From IMG/VR virus record IMGVR_UViG_3300006919_000378, positions 1 to 26,158 of that record: a DNA stretch of 26,158 nucleotides; one strand, written 5' to 3'. Positions within the stretch are counted from its first letter, which is position 1; each line of letters starts with the position of its first letter. A model generated the notes under the pieces. That model was given only the letters and a program-made list of their open reading frames with translations, was not told where the DNA came from and did no database searches. A program made the translations under genes and the position numbers. Origin of the DNA: a virus. Of this stretch, positions 1-8,108 are shown piece by piece.

Positions 1-338
1 CGTATATAACTTATAGCTTCTTCCACAGTCTGAAAGTTTAAACTTTGAGATAGTGGATAATTTAAAATAGTTTCTGCAGCTCCTTGATAACTCTCAGCAA
101 CTGTGTCTACTAATCCAGGCAATGCATCATATAACTCATTTAAAGCTTTATGTTGTGCAAAAGAACCAGGTCCAGTAACTTTTAAATGTAACCTATGAAA
201 AGCAGGTGCAGCATCTAACATATCTGAAATACAATCTGCTAACTTATCATCTAAAGAAACCATTTGTTGACTAGGTTGTCTAAAGATAGATGGTTGTGAT
301 ACAGATACAGCTCCTGTTTTAAGCATTCTTTGTTTCAT
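1..338 (-). CDS. Ferritin/Dps-like helical phage protein (partial, C-terminus off window)
   Basis: The reading frame opens with ATG at 338 on the minus strand and runs off the left edge, giving about 112 residues without a stop. After a short Gln/Ser-rich N-terminus, the protein has a helical stretch with His-rich spacing (AAPAFHRLHLKVTG) and then a second helix containing ELYDALPGLVDTVAESYQG. This pattern of one helix with spaced His and a second with D/E and YQG resembles the small phage proteins of the DUF5856 type, which are predicted to have a Dps/ferritin-like four-helix fold. That assignment is from memory of the family. Metal binding or protection of packaged DNA would be an inference. 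It lies 2 bases after the stop of the preceding late gene (341-1045), so it belongs to the structural operon. Confidence 0.6.
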   Translation of the reverse strand, partial: MKQRMLKTGAVSVSQPSIFRQPSQQMVSLDDKLADCISDMLDAAPAFHRLHLKVTGPGSFAQHKALNELYDALPGLVDTVAESYQGAAETILNYPLSQSLNFQTVEEAISYI

Positions 339-340
339 AA

Positions 341-1045
341 TTAATTATTACCTTCAACTTCTTGCGTAGCAATCTGTTGTATATTAAATGATTCAATATC
401 TCCAGCTAAAATTTTAACAGCTTCATCAATAAGCAACTCAATAATATCATCTTTAAATTCACATTCTACATTTGCTGTTGATACTAATTGAGTATAAGGA
501 TCAGAACATCCTAAAATCTGTATTCTTCTAGGTTGTCTATAGTAATAAAGTTTTCCTGTTTCAACAGAAAATTCATTATTTGTATAAACCCTTATTGTAT
601 TATTTTGAAGAGTGCAGAAAGTTTCAGCCCATAAAAAACTAGGTTGTTTATTTTTATCCCTTAGTAATTCATCTACGTTACCTTGTTCTGCTAGATAAAC
701 AACCATTTTTCTTGGTTCATCACAACATTCATCTGTAGCATCTACGGTAATTCTTTTCCATTCAAAATAATTATCAGGCAAAGCGGGAACTTCTACAAAC
801 AAATCTTTGTTATTAAAATTAACAGTCAGTTCTGTAAGTAAGACTTGCATGTCATCAATCCTTCTTTTAGACTGTTCATCACCTTCTTGTTTAGTGTTTA
901 TTCCATGCAGTTGTCTTCTAGACCAAGTTACTTGACCTTTATTAAATGCTTCAACTATTTGCCAACATTCAATATTATCATAATCTTGACTAGCTAATTT
1001 ATTTAGCCTTTGCTGTATTTTTATTTGAATAGTAGCGTTATCCAT
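341..1045 (-). CDS. Late structural protein, probable tail stub / head-tail connector
   Basis: This 234-residue protein starts at ATG 1045, 6 bases after the stop of the upstream gene. It has no signal peptide or membrane segment. The N-terminal ~70 residues look helical and charged (QIKIQQRLNKLASQDYDNIECWQIVEAF), and the middle looks beta-rich (KMVVYLAEQ, IRVYTNNEFSVETGKLYYYRQPRRIQILG). The C-terminus is helical and acidic. A helical N-terminal half, 'YYRQPRRI' strand and acidic C-terminal helix, placed two genes after the major capsid gene, fit a ring/stub (adaptor) protein of a short-tailed phage. I see no catalytic motif. The role is inferred from position and overall shape only. Confidence 0.5.
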   Translation of the reverse strand: MDNATIQIKIQQRLNKLASQDYDNIECWQIVEAFNKGQVTWSRRQLHGINTKQEGDEQSKRRIDDMQVLLTELTVNFNNKDLFVEVPALPDNYFEWKRITVDATDECCDEPRKMVVYLAEQGNVDELLRDKNKQPSFLWAETFCTLQNNTIRVYTNNEFSVETGKLYYYRQPRRIQILGCSDPYTQLVSTANVECEFKDDIIELLIDEAVKILAGDIESFNIQQIATQEVEGNN

Positions 1046-1051
1046 TTATCA

Positions 1052-2185
1052 TTAAGAATTCCAAAGTGATTCAACTTCACCTAAAAGTTTTACTAATAAA
1101 TCTTCATTCAAAGGATTCTTTAAAAACTCAACTACGTCAGCTACATTTCTTCCTAATAAAGCTGATGATTTAGTATGATATAACATACCGTCTGGTTTTA
1201 AACTAATCATTCTAAAGAATGAAGCATCTTTAACTAAAGCTTTTAGTTTTACGGTTTCCATATCTAAAGAGCAAGTATCTATAAATCTTTGAGCAGATAC
1301 TTTAGGTTTTTCTCCACTATTACCTGCAATATACTCATCACACGCCTCATATAAAATATCAATTGGCGTATGTGTTTTATATGTAGAACTGTTTGCATCT
1401 ACTACTTTAGTAACATAAAGAAGTTTTTTAGGATTCTTACTATAAAGCTCATCAAGATGTCTAATAGCTCTGTTACGTAATTTTTTGTAAATAGTTTTAG
1501 TAGATACTGTTTGTGTTTCTTTATCTAAATAAAATTTTGGTGGTTTTGCTTTTGCTTGAGCATCTTCATAGCTTTTTGCAATAAGATCAAACCCTCCAGC
1601 TTCAATTGCCATTAATTTAATAAGATCATACGGATCTTTTAAAGGACTGAGATGAACGGGTTCATTACCAACTTTCATAGTTATTTTTTCCCAAAATTTA
1701 ATGTTTTCTGGTCTAAGTAAAGTTACCTTGTTCCAAAAGTCTGCGTCATCAATATTAAGCACATTAGTAGCTAATCTTTGTTCTAAATCAGCTACAACAA
1801 TTCTAATATTCTTAATGATTGCTTTTTTTTGTGAAGTATCAGGAATATTCTGTACTTCTGTTGCAAATTCATCAAGACCTGTAATATATCTAACAACTCC
1901 ATTTCTTTCTATAGCAGCTAACTGCTCTTCATGAGTAACTCCAGGAAAAACAACCATTCTATAATCTTCAAGACCCATATTTTCTGAATTAGGATCTATG
2001 TAAGGTTTAATTTGTATTTTTCCTACTTTAGATAAGATATCTTTTATAGTCACTTTCTTTTTTTCAATTGGTTCTAGGACATCCAATGTTTCAGGAATTT
2101 CTACTGTGACAGTTGATGCTTCAGGTAATCCAGTTACTTTAACTGTTTCTCCAGCAACGTTTTCTGTTTTTTTACGTCTTGGCAT
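1052..2185 (-). CDS. Late structural protein downstream of major capsid (unknown role)
   Basis: This 377-residue protein starts at ATG 2185. The first ~50 residues are low-complexity and charged (a basic MPRRKKTENV start, then an acidic/Val-Thr stretch), followed by a folded region with several helices. No enzymatic motif is visible. It is transcribed after the major capsid gene, but the terminator at 2222-2254 lies between them, so it is probably expressed below capsid level. The position between major capsid and the presumed tail stub suggests a head-completion, head-tail joining or inner-head protein. The extended charged N-terminus would suit attachment to the capsid interior, but that is inference. 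A 77-aa opposite-strand open frame inside it has no support. Confidence 0.5.
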   Translation of the reverse strand: MPRRKKTENVAGETVKVTGLPEASTVTVEIPETLDVLEPIEKKKVTIKDILSKVGKIQIKPYIDPNSENMGLEDYRMVVFPGVTHEEQLAAIERNGVVRYITGLDEFATEVQNIPDTSQKKAIIKNIRIVVADLEQRLATNVLNIDDADFWNKVTLLRPENIKFWEKITMKVGNEPVHLSPLKDPYDLIKLMAIEAGGFDLIAKSYEDAQAKAKPPKFYLDKETQTVSTKTIYKKLRNRAIRHLDELYSKNPKKLLYVTKVVDANSSTYKTHTPIDILYEACDEYIAGNSGEKPKVSAQRFIDTCSLDMETVKLKALVKDASFFRMISLKPDGMLYHTKSSALLGRNVADVVEFLKNPLNEDLLVKLLGEVESLWNS

Positions 2186-2221
2186 TTTAAAATTGTTTTA
2201 AGTTGGTTTATTATTCTGACT

Positions 2222-2254
2222 AAAAAAAGGGAAGGCTTTTAAACCCTCCCTTTA
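2222..2254 (-). terminator. Rho-independent terminator after major capsid gene
   Basis: Read on the minus strand, AAAGGGAGG pairs with CCTTCCCTTT (one bulged base) around a 9-base loop and is followed by a run of seven T. It lies 16 bases beyond the major capsid stop codon. It probably lets capsid mRNA accumulate over the genes downstream. Confidence 0.75.
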
Positions 2255-2269
2255 TAGTATGAGTACGTG

Positions 2270-3901
2270 TTAGAAGGACCCTCCTGTAATTGGGTTTCTC
2301 ATCACAATCTTAAGAACCTTGGTAGGATCTTTTACCCAGATTGCTGGCATACATTGAGTCATATAAACTCTATATCCATTAAACTGGCCTGAAGATTGGA
2401 ATCCTTGAGTTCTACCCATATAATCCATTGTTCCATTTTGATACCACCATTTCAATTGGTTATCCCAAGAAAGTTTTAATAGGTAAATATTATCATTTGT
2501 GTTATCAGTAACATCAAAAATAATAAAGCTATAAGAACTTAGAGGATGCCCATCAATAATTGGATTCTCAATGTCATTAGTATGAACGTTATCAAATGCA
2601 GGGTTAATTACAAATTGAACATTTGCAAGGAATGGAATCACATAACTAGTGAATGCAAATCCAAAGCCTAGATTCATACCTTTTCTAGTTACAGCTCCTA
2701 CTCCATATTTTTCAGAACCTTCAATTGTAAATAGCGAAGTAGAACCAGCTTCTCTTGCAATAGCTTCATTAACCATTCTCATACCTCCCATACCTGTTTG
2801 AACAATAATTGTTCTTTTTGGATCTGGACCAGTAAAGTCAACTTTACCTGCATAGAAGTTATAAAGTTCTGCACGGAATAATTCAAGATCAAAGCTAGAC
2901 TTGTTATATACTCTTTTGAAAGAGTTATCAAGCTGCTTCCAAAGACCCACAGACAATCTAACATCATCTGGACCATCTTGCTTAATTCTACCACCGTGTC
3001 CCCACATTAGGTAAGTTTCAATATCCGTAGCAATTTTAGTTAAGTGAGCAGCTTCTAAAGAAGTAAGGAAAGATCTAGAAAGATCACCGTTTGCAACAGC
3101 TCTTTTTACATAGTCTTTACCCATTTTGCTTACTAGATCTTCAATAGTAGAAATAGAAGGATCAACGCTTTTATCAAAGTTTCTCCAAATTTCTGTTACA
3201 GGAACTGTACCATCAGCATTAAGACCACCTTTGATAGCCATATCTGCTCTTGAAGAGATAGAGTAGTGTACGTGAGCTTCAGCTCCACCCACATAGTTAT
3301 AGAATTCTCTAAAACCAGATTTAGTTTGGATGTCAGAGAATCTTTCACCATACTCACCTCTTGCAGAACCTTTACGGAAATATTTAGTTCCTGGAGTTAA
3401 GAATTGATTTTCTAGATACTTGTAATTGTCATTGTTTACAACCTGAACAGTATACAAGAAACCGTCTCCTAGAGGAAGAATATCTTCTTCTGAAGAGATT
3501 AAAAGTTCCACACCATTGTATTTATCATAAGTGATGATATCACCATGACCAAATTCTCTAGTGTTTAACTTAATCTTGAATAGTTGCCCATCCACCCCTT
3601 TGTTTTCATTAAGAGGTTCAACGTCATCAACAACATAAGGTAGATCTTGAGAAATAGGTGTTTGCCATTTCCATTCACCACGAATGTTGTCAACTTCAAT
3701 TACATTTTTCCCACCAAAGCTAGACATTTGATAAAGAGGCATTTCTACTTTTTGAGTCATTGCCCAGATATCAACTGGCCCCATATCAGTAGGTTCTGCA
3801 TCTCTCAACATGTTAGCTAAGTGGTAACTGTCTACATGTGAACTTGCTTGATAAGAAGTATCCCTTAAAAAGAGTCCATTGTTAAAACTTGGTGTTGCCA
3901 T
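2270..3901 (-). CDS. Major capsid protein, HK97-fold type (crAss-like)
   Basis: This 543-residue protein forms the icosahedral shell. The assignment rests on position (after portal and a scaffold-like acidic protein), length, and a sequence rich in Gly, aromatic and beta-strand segments. The C-terminal part contains FGFAFTSYVIPFLANVQFVI, NPIIDGHPLSSYSFIIFDV and MPAIWVKDPTKVLKIVMRNP. This pattern resembles the C-terminal half of crAss-like major capsid proteins, whose end also has an 'IW.K.PT' segment. A Glu-rich beta segment (residues ~85-150) could be the E-loop region. The start ATG at 3901 gives MATPSFNNGL. The gene is followed at once by a strong terminator (2222-2254), as expected for the most abundant virion protein. 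No separate maturation protease was recognised in the window. Confidence 0.8.
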   Translation of the reverse strand: MATPSFNNGLFLRDTSYQASSHVDSYHLANMLRDAEPTDMGPVDIWAMTQKVEMPLYQMSSFGGKNVIEVDNIRGEWKWQTPISQDLPYVVDDVEPLNENKGVDGQLFKIKLNTREFGHGDIITYDKYNGVELLISSEEDILPLGDGFLYTVQVVNNDNYKYLENQFLTPGTKYFRKGSARGEYGERFSDIQTKSGFREFYNYVGGAEAHVHYSISSRADMAIKGGLNADGTVPVTEIWRNFDKSVDPSISTIEDLVSKMGKDYVKRAVANGDLSRSFLTSLEAAHLTKIATDIETYLMWGHGGRIKQDGPDDVRLSVGLWKQLDNSFKRVYNKSSFDLELFRAELYNFYAGKVDFTGPDPKRTIIVQTGMGGMRMVNEAIAREAGSTSLFTIEGSEKYGVGAVTRKGMNLGFGFAFTSYVIPFLANVQFVINPAFDNVHTNDIENPIIDGHPLSSYSFIIFDVTDNTNDNIYLLKLSWDNQLKWWYQNGTMDYMGRTQGFQSSGQFNGYRVYMTQCMPAIWVKDPTKVLKIVMRNPITGGSF

Positions 3902-3946
3902 TTGTTGAGTTTTTAAAAAAATTACTAATTATTGTTTAATCTTTAA

Positions 3947-5194
3947 TTACCTGCCAAAAAAGTTTCTTTTTGGTCTGTTAATTGTATTTCTTTTTGGCGG
4001 TGTTCTTTTAGCATCAGGTTGCGCAGAAGTTGTTTGATTTGTAGTAGTTCTTGTTGACTGCTCTGTTTTCAAACTTCTTACAACTTTAGCTTGTTCTTCT
4101 TGTGAACCAACACCTTTTACTTGAGATTTATAACCTTGAGGATCTGCTAAAAGCCACAAAGCTTCAGCTATAAGACCGTGATTAGGCTCTACCCATTGGT
4201 ATTTTTCTAATAAATGACCAAGTAAATTTGTTTGCTTACCATTAATAGAAGGATAATTAGATTGAACTAATCCAGAATACAACATGTTTTGAACTCTGTT
4301 ATCTATTTTAAGATCTCCTAATGTTCCTGGTTCTAATGCATGATAAACACTTTCTATATATTTTTGAGACTGTTCTGCTCTAAGAGCAGCTTGTCTTTCT
4401 TGTTCTGCTAGCTTTTGATTAACAATCTGCTGTTGCATAGCATCTAACTTAGGCTTAAACTGTCTTGCTTTCTTTTCTAGTTCTCCTCTATCTTCTAATG
4501 AATATATCTCATCTTCAATTTCTTCAGGAGTACCATAGTTAGTAGCAGATAAATAAGCTCTAATAGCATATTTTTGATGTTCTTCTTTAGATACATCAAG
4601 TTCTTTCATTTCATTAGAAGAAGCTAACGCACCAAATAAAGCTTTAAGATCTGTACCACCATTGGCAATATATTGATAAGCCTGTTGCATTTCTTCAGGC
4701 ATATTACCAAAAAATTCTTGAGGCATTACGGTTTGAAGATTATTCTGTACTTGTTCTAAGTTAGCTGCAATAAGCTCTTCAAAATCTTCAGTAGTGTACT
4801 CTTCAATTTTTTTGTCATCATCAAAAGGAAGCAGCAAACCTTTATCAATTAAATTTTTAGTAGCAGATACCATAGCTGTTGGTCTACCACCTTTATTTAC
4901 AGGTTCTTCTACTTCAATTTCTTCTGGTTGTTTTAGAGTAGTATCAATTTCTTCTTGAGTATAAGCCTCTTGTTTAGAAATATCTTCAGATTCTTTTACA
5001 ACTTCTTCTTTGTCAAGGTTTAAAAAAGACATGTCTTGCTCTATAGGAGCAAAAAGTGTTTTCTTATCCTCTGTTTTTTCTTTTACTTGTGTGTTTTCAT
5101 CAGCTAGCATAATAGAATCATTACCTGTACCTAAGATATCATCCAGGTCAATGTCTACTTTACTTACACTAGTTGTTTCTTGTGTTTCACTCAT
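3947..5194 (-). CDS. Acidic coiled-coil protein between portal and capsid, probable scaffold
   Basis: The frame can be extended to a TTG at 5200, but the ATG at 5194 (MSETQETTSV) is the likelier start, giving 415 residues. The N-terminal ~110 residues are strongly acidic and disordered (ILGTGNDSIMLADENTQVKE). An AT-hook-like NKGGRPTAMV follows, then a long Gln/Glu-rich helical middle (KARQFKPKLDAMQQQIVNQK) and a short, very basic tail (KRTPPKRNTINRPKRNFFGR). An acidic helical body with a basic C-terminus, located between portal and major capsid genes, is typical of phage scaffolding proteins, in which the basic end binds the shell. No Ser/His/Asp protease signature was found, so a protease-scaffold fusion is unlikely. 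The role is inferred from position and composition. Confidence 0.6.
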   Translation of the reverse strand: MSETQETTSVSKVDIDLDDILGTGNDSIMLADENTQVKEKTEDKKTLFAPIEQDMSFLNLDKEEVVKESEDISKQEAYTQEEIDTTLKQPEEIEVEEPVNKGGRPTAMVSATKNLIDKGLLLPFDDDKKIEEYTTEDFEELIAANLEQVQNNLQTVMPQEFFGNMPEEMQQAYQYIANGGTDLKALFGALASSNEMKELDVSKEEHQKYAIRAYLSATNYGTPEEIEDEIYSLEDRGELEKKARQFKPKLDAMQQQIVNQKLAEQERQAALRAEQSQKYIESVYHALEPGTLGDLKIDNRVQNMLYSGLVQSNYPSINGKQTNLLGHLLEKYQWVEPNHGLIAEALWLLADPQGYKSQVKGVGSQEEQAKVVRSLKTEQSTRTTTNQTTSAQPDAKRTPPKRNTINRPKRNFFGR

Positions 5195-5318
5195 AATCAA
5201 AAATTTTTGTTGGTTTTATATAACTGACATATATATTGTCTATAAATAATATACACAATTCTAAGAAAAATAAATATAATAAGTTTTAAAAAACTTCACG
5301 TAAAAAAAAATATTTTGC

Positions 5319-5335
5319 CACTATATAGCTACAAT
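5319..5335 (-). repeat. Dispersed 17-bp motif, copy A
   Basis: Read on the minus strand this is ATTGTAGCTATATAGTG. It begins 5 bases beyond the portal stop codon, in the 145-base gap upstream of the scaffold-like gene. The identical 17 bases occur at 25764-25780 on the plus strand, and a 15-of-17 match occurs at 22191-22207. The rest of this gap (5195-5339) is AT-rich leader. Confidence 0.6.
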
Positions 5336-5339
5336 ATTT

Positions 5340-8108
5340 TTAGTCTTCTTTATTTTTCTTCTTTTTTGGGATATCATACTGATTTTTATTTTCCCTAGCA
5401 ATCTCAAGATCTTTATTTTTCATATCTCTTTTTAAAGCAAGTTCTTCTCTTTTGAGGTTGAGTTTTTCATATTGCTCATTGCGTCTATCACTTGCTTTTT
5501 CTCTTTGCAAGTTTATAGTTTCTTGATATTGCTCAGTCTTTTTAAGCTTTTCAATATTATCTATAAAATCAGATTGTTGATTTTGATTTAAATCTTGCAT
5601 TGCTCCATAACCAGAAGCTCTAATTTCAGCAACAAGAATATCTTTTCTGCGTTCTTTTTCAGCTTCTCTTTCTTTAAAGTCAAGCTCCATAGCTTTTTGT
5701 TTTTCAGCTTGTTGAGCTTGCATTTCCATCATTTGTTGTTCATGCTGTCTTTGCTCTTGAGCTTTTTGCATACCTTTATCTTCAATACGTTTTAAAGCTG
5801 TAGTTAAGGTAGCCATTGAGTCAGACTGAATTATTTCTCCTAAATCATATATACTAGCTCCTGTAGTATTATTGCTAGCAGCTAGTTGTTTCATTTGCTC
5901 AAGTATTTTTCTATGATTAGCTTTTGTTGAGCAATAAACATTTATATCTCTTAGTAAAAGATCTGTACCATTAATTTCAAAATTTACTCTTTCATCATTG
6001 CTAGTCATGTGCTGTAATCTAACAGAAGGTTTTGTTGAATGATAAAATTGAGCTAAATCTGTACGCATTTCATGAACTCTAGGCATTAAATAGTCTGAAT
6101 GCTCTATAAAATACATTTCTGTTTGCGCATAAGATCCAGATACAGCTTGTTCAATACCAGTAGCAGTTTCTGTTTGACCTATTTGTTGTCCAAGTCTTTG
6201 TGGATTAACACCTACAACTTCAAAAGCTTGTTGTTTAAAAAACTGAGCTAACTGAACTCTAGACATTAATCTACCTGTCTGAGATAAATCAAGTTGTTGA
6301 AAATGCTGGAAATTTAGTGCATTTTCTGTATTAGTAATAGACGTATCTAGCGGAAGCATACTAAAGTCTTTCATAGCTACGTATGCTTTAGCTAAATTAC
6401 CTTTACCCCAATCTTCTCCTAAAGAATGTTTTGGTAAAGTATTTTGATCTATCATAACTACTGTACCTATTTCATCAACAAGTATATCTGCTATCTGATT
6501 ATTTACAATGTTATAACCAATCTGAAAAGGCTTCATCATATCCACTAATGATGTAGACCTAGTATTTCTGTCTGAAAAAATCTTACCTTCTACAGGAAGC
6601 TTACAACCATATAAAGTATTTTCTCCTTTAAATTGATATTTTAATGGCGCTATATGATTTTGATTAATACCTAAGTATATAGGATTTATTCCGTTTGTTT
6701 CTGCTCCTAAAAATGTAGGTGCATTAGGGCCTATTTTTACACCGCCCCAAACTTGATTTATCCAAATCCACTCTATATGCTCACCAAAAACAAGCGTAGA
6801 AGTATTTTTATTCTTTATAAGTTCATTATTATAGATGGGTTTGTCTGTTATAGTATATTCCTCACTTACAATATCTGTAGTTACAGCACCTGTCTCATCT
6901 ATTTTAGTAAGGTGTCCTACTTTACGTTGTGATTTCCAATAAGCTGTGGTTACACGCATCATGTTGGTAACCCACTCAGTTCCATAATCTTCACTCTCTC
7001 CAAGAACCCAACTTACTATATCAGAACCATTATTAATAAAGTTATCTCTCATAGACGTTAATTGTCTATAATTTAGTGATGGAGAGCCTACATTCCAATC
7101 ATAAGATTTAGTAGCATCATAATATGTACCATCATTTTGATAACCTGTAATAGGATAACCCGCAGCACTAATAGGATAATATTGTTGTAATGAAGCTAAC
7201 TGTTCTTCATTCATTAACCATCCATAATGATCTATTACATCAGGGACAGTCATCATATCAAGTTTTCCAACCCAATTACCATCAGATATATATCTGCAGT
7301 TAGGTGATTTATTATAGAATGTTAGTACTGGATTCCAAACTTCAGGTATGTAATCATCTTCTAACATCTTAAAATGCCAAAATTCTCTATCAGTAATAAG
7401 AGAATCTCTAAAAGCCATTTCTTCTAACTCATCCATTCTAAATCTTTGCTCATCAATGATCATCTGTTTAGAAGCCCATTTTTCAGCTATAACTTCATAG
7501 TCTTTAGAAAAGAATTCATTAATCTCAGGTAGTGTTTTTATATTATCTAAACTAAGTTGTTCTTGCATCATTTTAGCAACTTCAGGATCTTGAGGATCCA
7601 TTCCTTGCTCTATCATTTTGCTTAATAACTTTAGCTCAGCTTGTTTTACTAGAGCACTTTCTATTTCTGCTCTTTTAGCTTCCATTATTTCATTATGAGT
7701 AAACTCATCAACAGCTCTAAAAGATACTCTACTATTTCTTTTTGCAAATTCAGCAACTAATGTATTTATTACATTAGGTATAATTGGATAGAACTTTAAA
7801 TCTAATGCTGGAGCTTCATCATCAATAGCTAATTGATCAACAATCTCTAGCATTTCATTATCTTCTTCTACAATATAATCTGTTTTATCTATAAGACCTT
7901 TTGCTAACTTATAGTTTTTCATGAGTCTTCTAGCATTTCTTCTAATCTGTTTAATACCATTCCACTCTAACCAGTCCATGTTCCATGCACACCAGTCTGT
8001 GTCTTTTTCTTTTTTAGGAATAAACTGTAAAGGTTGTGACACTGCCCACAACCTTTTAGTTTCAGCTTTTTTTCCTTTCTTTAAATCAAGAGCGTTATAT
8101 ATTTTCAT
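5340..8108 (-). CDS. Portal protein (crAss-like)
   Basis: This 922-residue protein forms the dodecameric portal at the DNA-entry vertex. The N-terminal part has a portal-like layout: a helical wing, then YPIIPNVINTLVAEFAKRNS followed by a charged helix (residues ~105-150), resembling the 'P.i.N.l...e..kR' region of crAss-like portals. The middle (~270-520) alternates Trp/Tyr-rich beta strands. Residues ~660-720 hold a helical Gln-rich segment (QRLGQQIGQTETATGIEQAV) that fits the stem/tunnel-loop region. The C-terminal ~150 residues are a very long charged coiled coil rich in Gln, Glu, Lys and Arg, making the protein large for its class. Its ATG overlaps the TerL stop codon by one base (TAATG), so the two are translationally coupled. 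Confidence 0.8.
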   Translation of the reverse strand: MKIYNALDLKKGKKAETKRLWAVSQPLQFIPKKEKDTDWCAWNMDWLEWNGIKQIRRNARRLMKNYKLAKGLIDKTDYIVEEDNEMLEIVDQLAIDDEAPALDLKFYPIIPNVINTLVAEFAKRNSRVSFRAVDEFTHNEIMEAKRAEIESALVKQAELKLLSKMIEQGMDPQDPEVAKMMQEQLSLDNIKTLPEINEFFSKDYEVIAEKWASKQMIIDEQRFRMDELEEMAFRDSLITDREFWHFKMLEDDYIPEVWNPVLTFYNKSPNCRYISDGNWVGKLDMMTVPDVIDHYGWLMNEEQLASLQQYYPISAAGYPITGYQNDGTYYDATKSYDWNVGSPSLNYRQLTSMRDNFINNGSDIVSWVLGESEDYGTEWVTNMMRVTTAYWKSQRKVGHLTKIDETGAVTTDIVSEEYTITDKPIYNNELIKNKNTSTLVFGEHIEWIWINQVWGGVKIGPNAPTFLGAETNGINPIYLGINQNHIAPLKYQFKGENTLYGCKLPVEGKIFSDRNTRSTSLVDMMKPFQIGYNIVNNQIADILVDEIGTVVMIDQNTLPKHSLGEDWGKGNLAKAYVAMKDFSMLPLDTSITNTENALNFQHFQQLDLSQTGRLMSRVQLAQFFKQQAFEVVGVNPQRLGQQIGQTETATGIEQAVSGSYAQTEMYFIEHSDYLMPRVHEMRTDLAQFYHSTKPSVRLQHMTSNDERVNFEINGTDLLLRDINVYCSTKANHRKILEQMKQLAASNNTTGASIYDLGEIIQSDSMATLTTALKRIEDKGMQKAQEQRQHEQQMMEMQAQQAEKQKAMELDFKEREAEKERRKDILVAEIRASGYGAMQDLNQNQQSDFIDNIEKLKKTEQYQETINLQREKASDRRNEQYEKLNLKREELALKRDMKNKDLEIARENKNQYDIPKKKKNKED

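Noticed and set aside
1701-1934. Opposite-strand open frames inside late genes (also around 5010, 5595, 7921, 8142, 8564, 9201, 15487)
   Set aside because: They lie entirely within well-supported minus-strand genes and show complement-type composition (Ser/Phe/Leu/Cys-rich).
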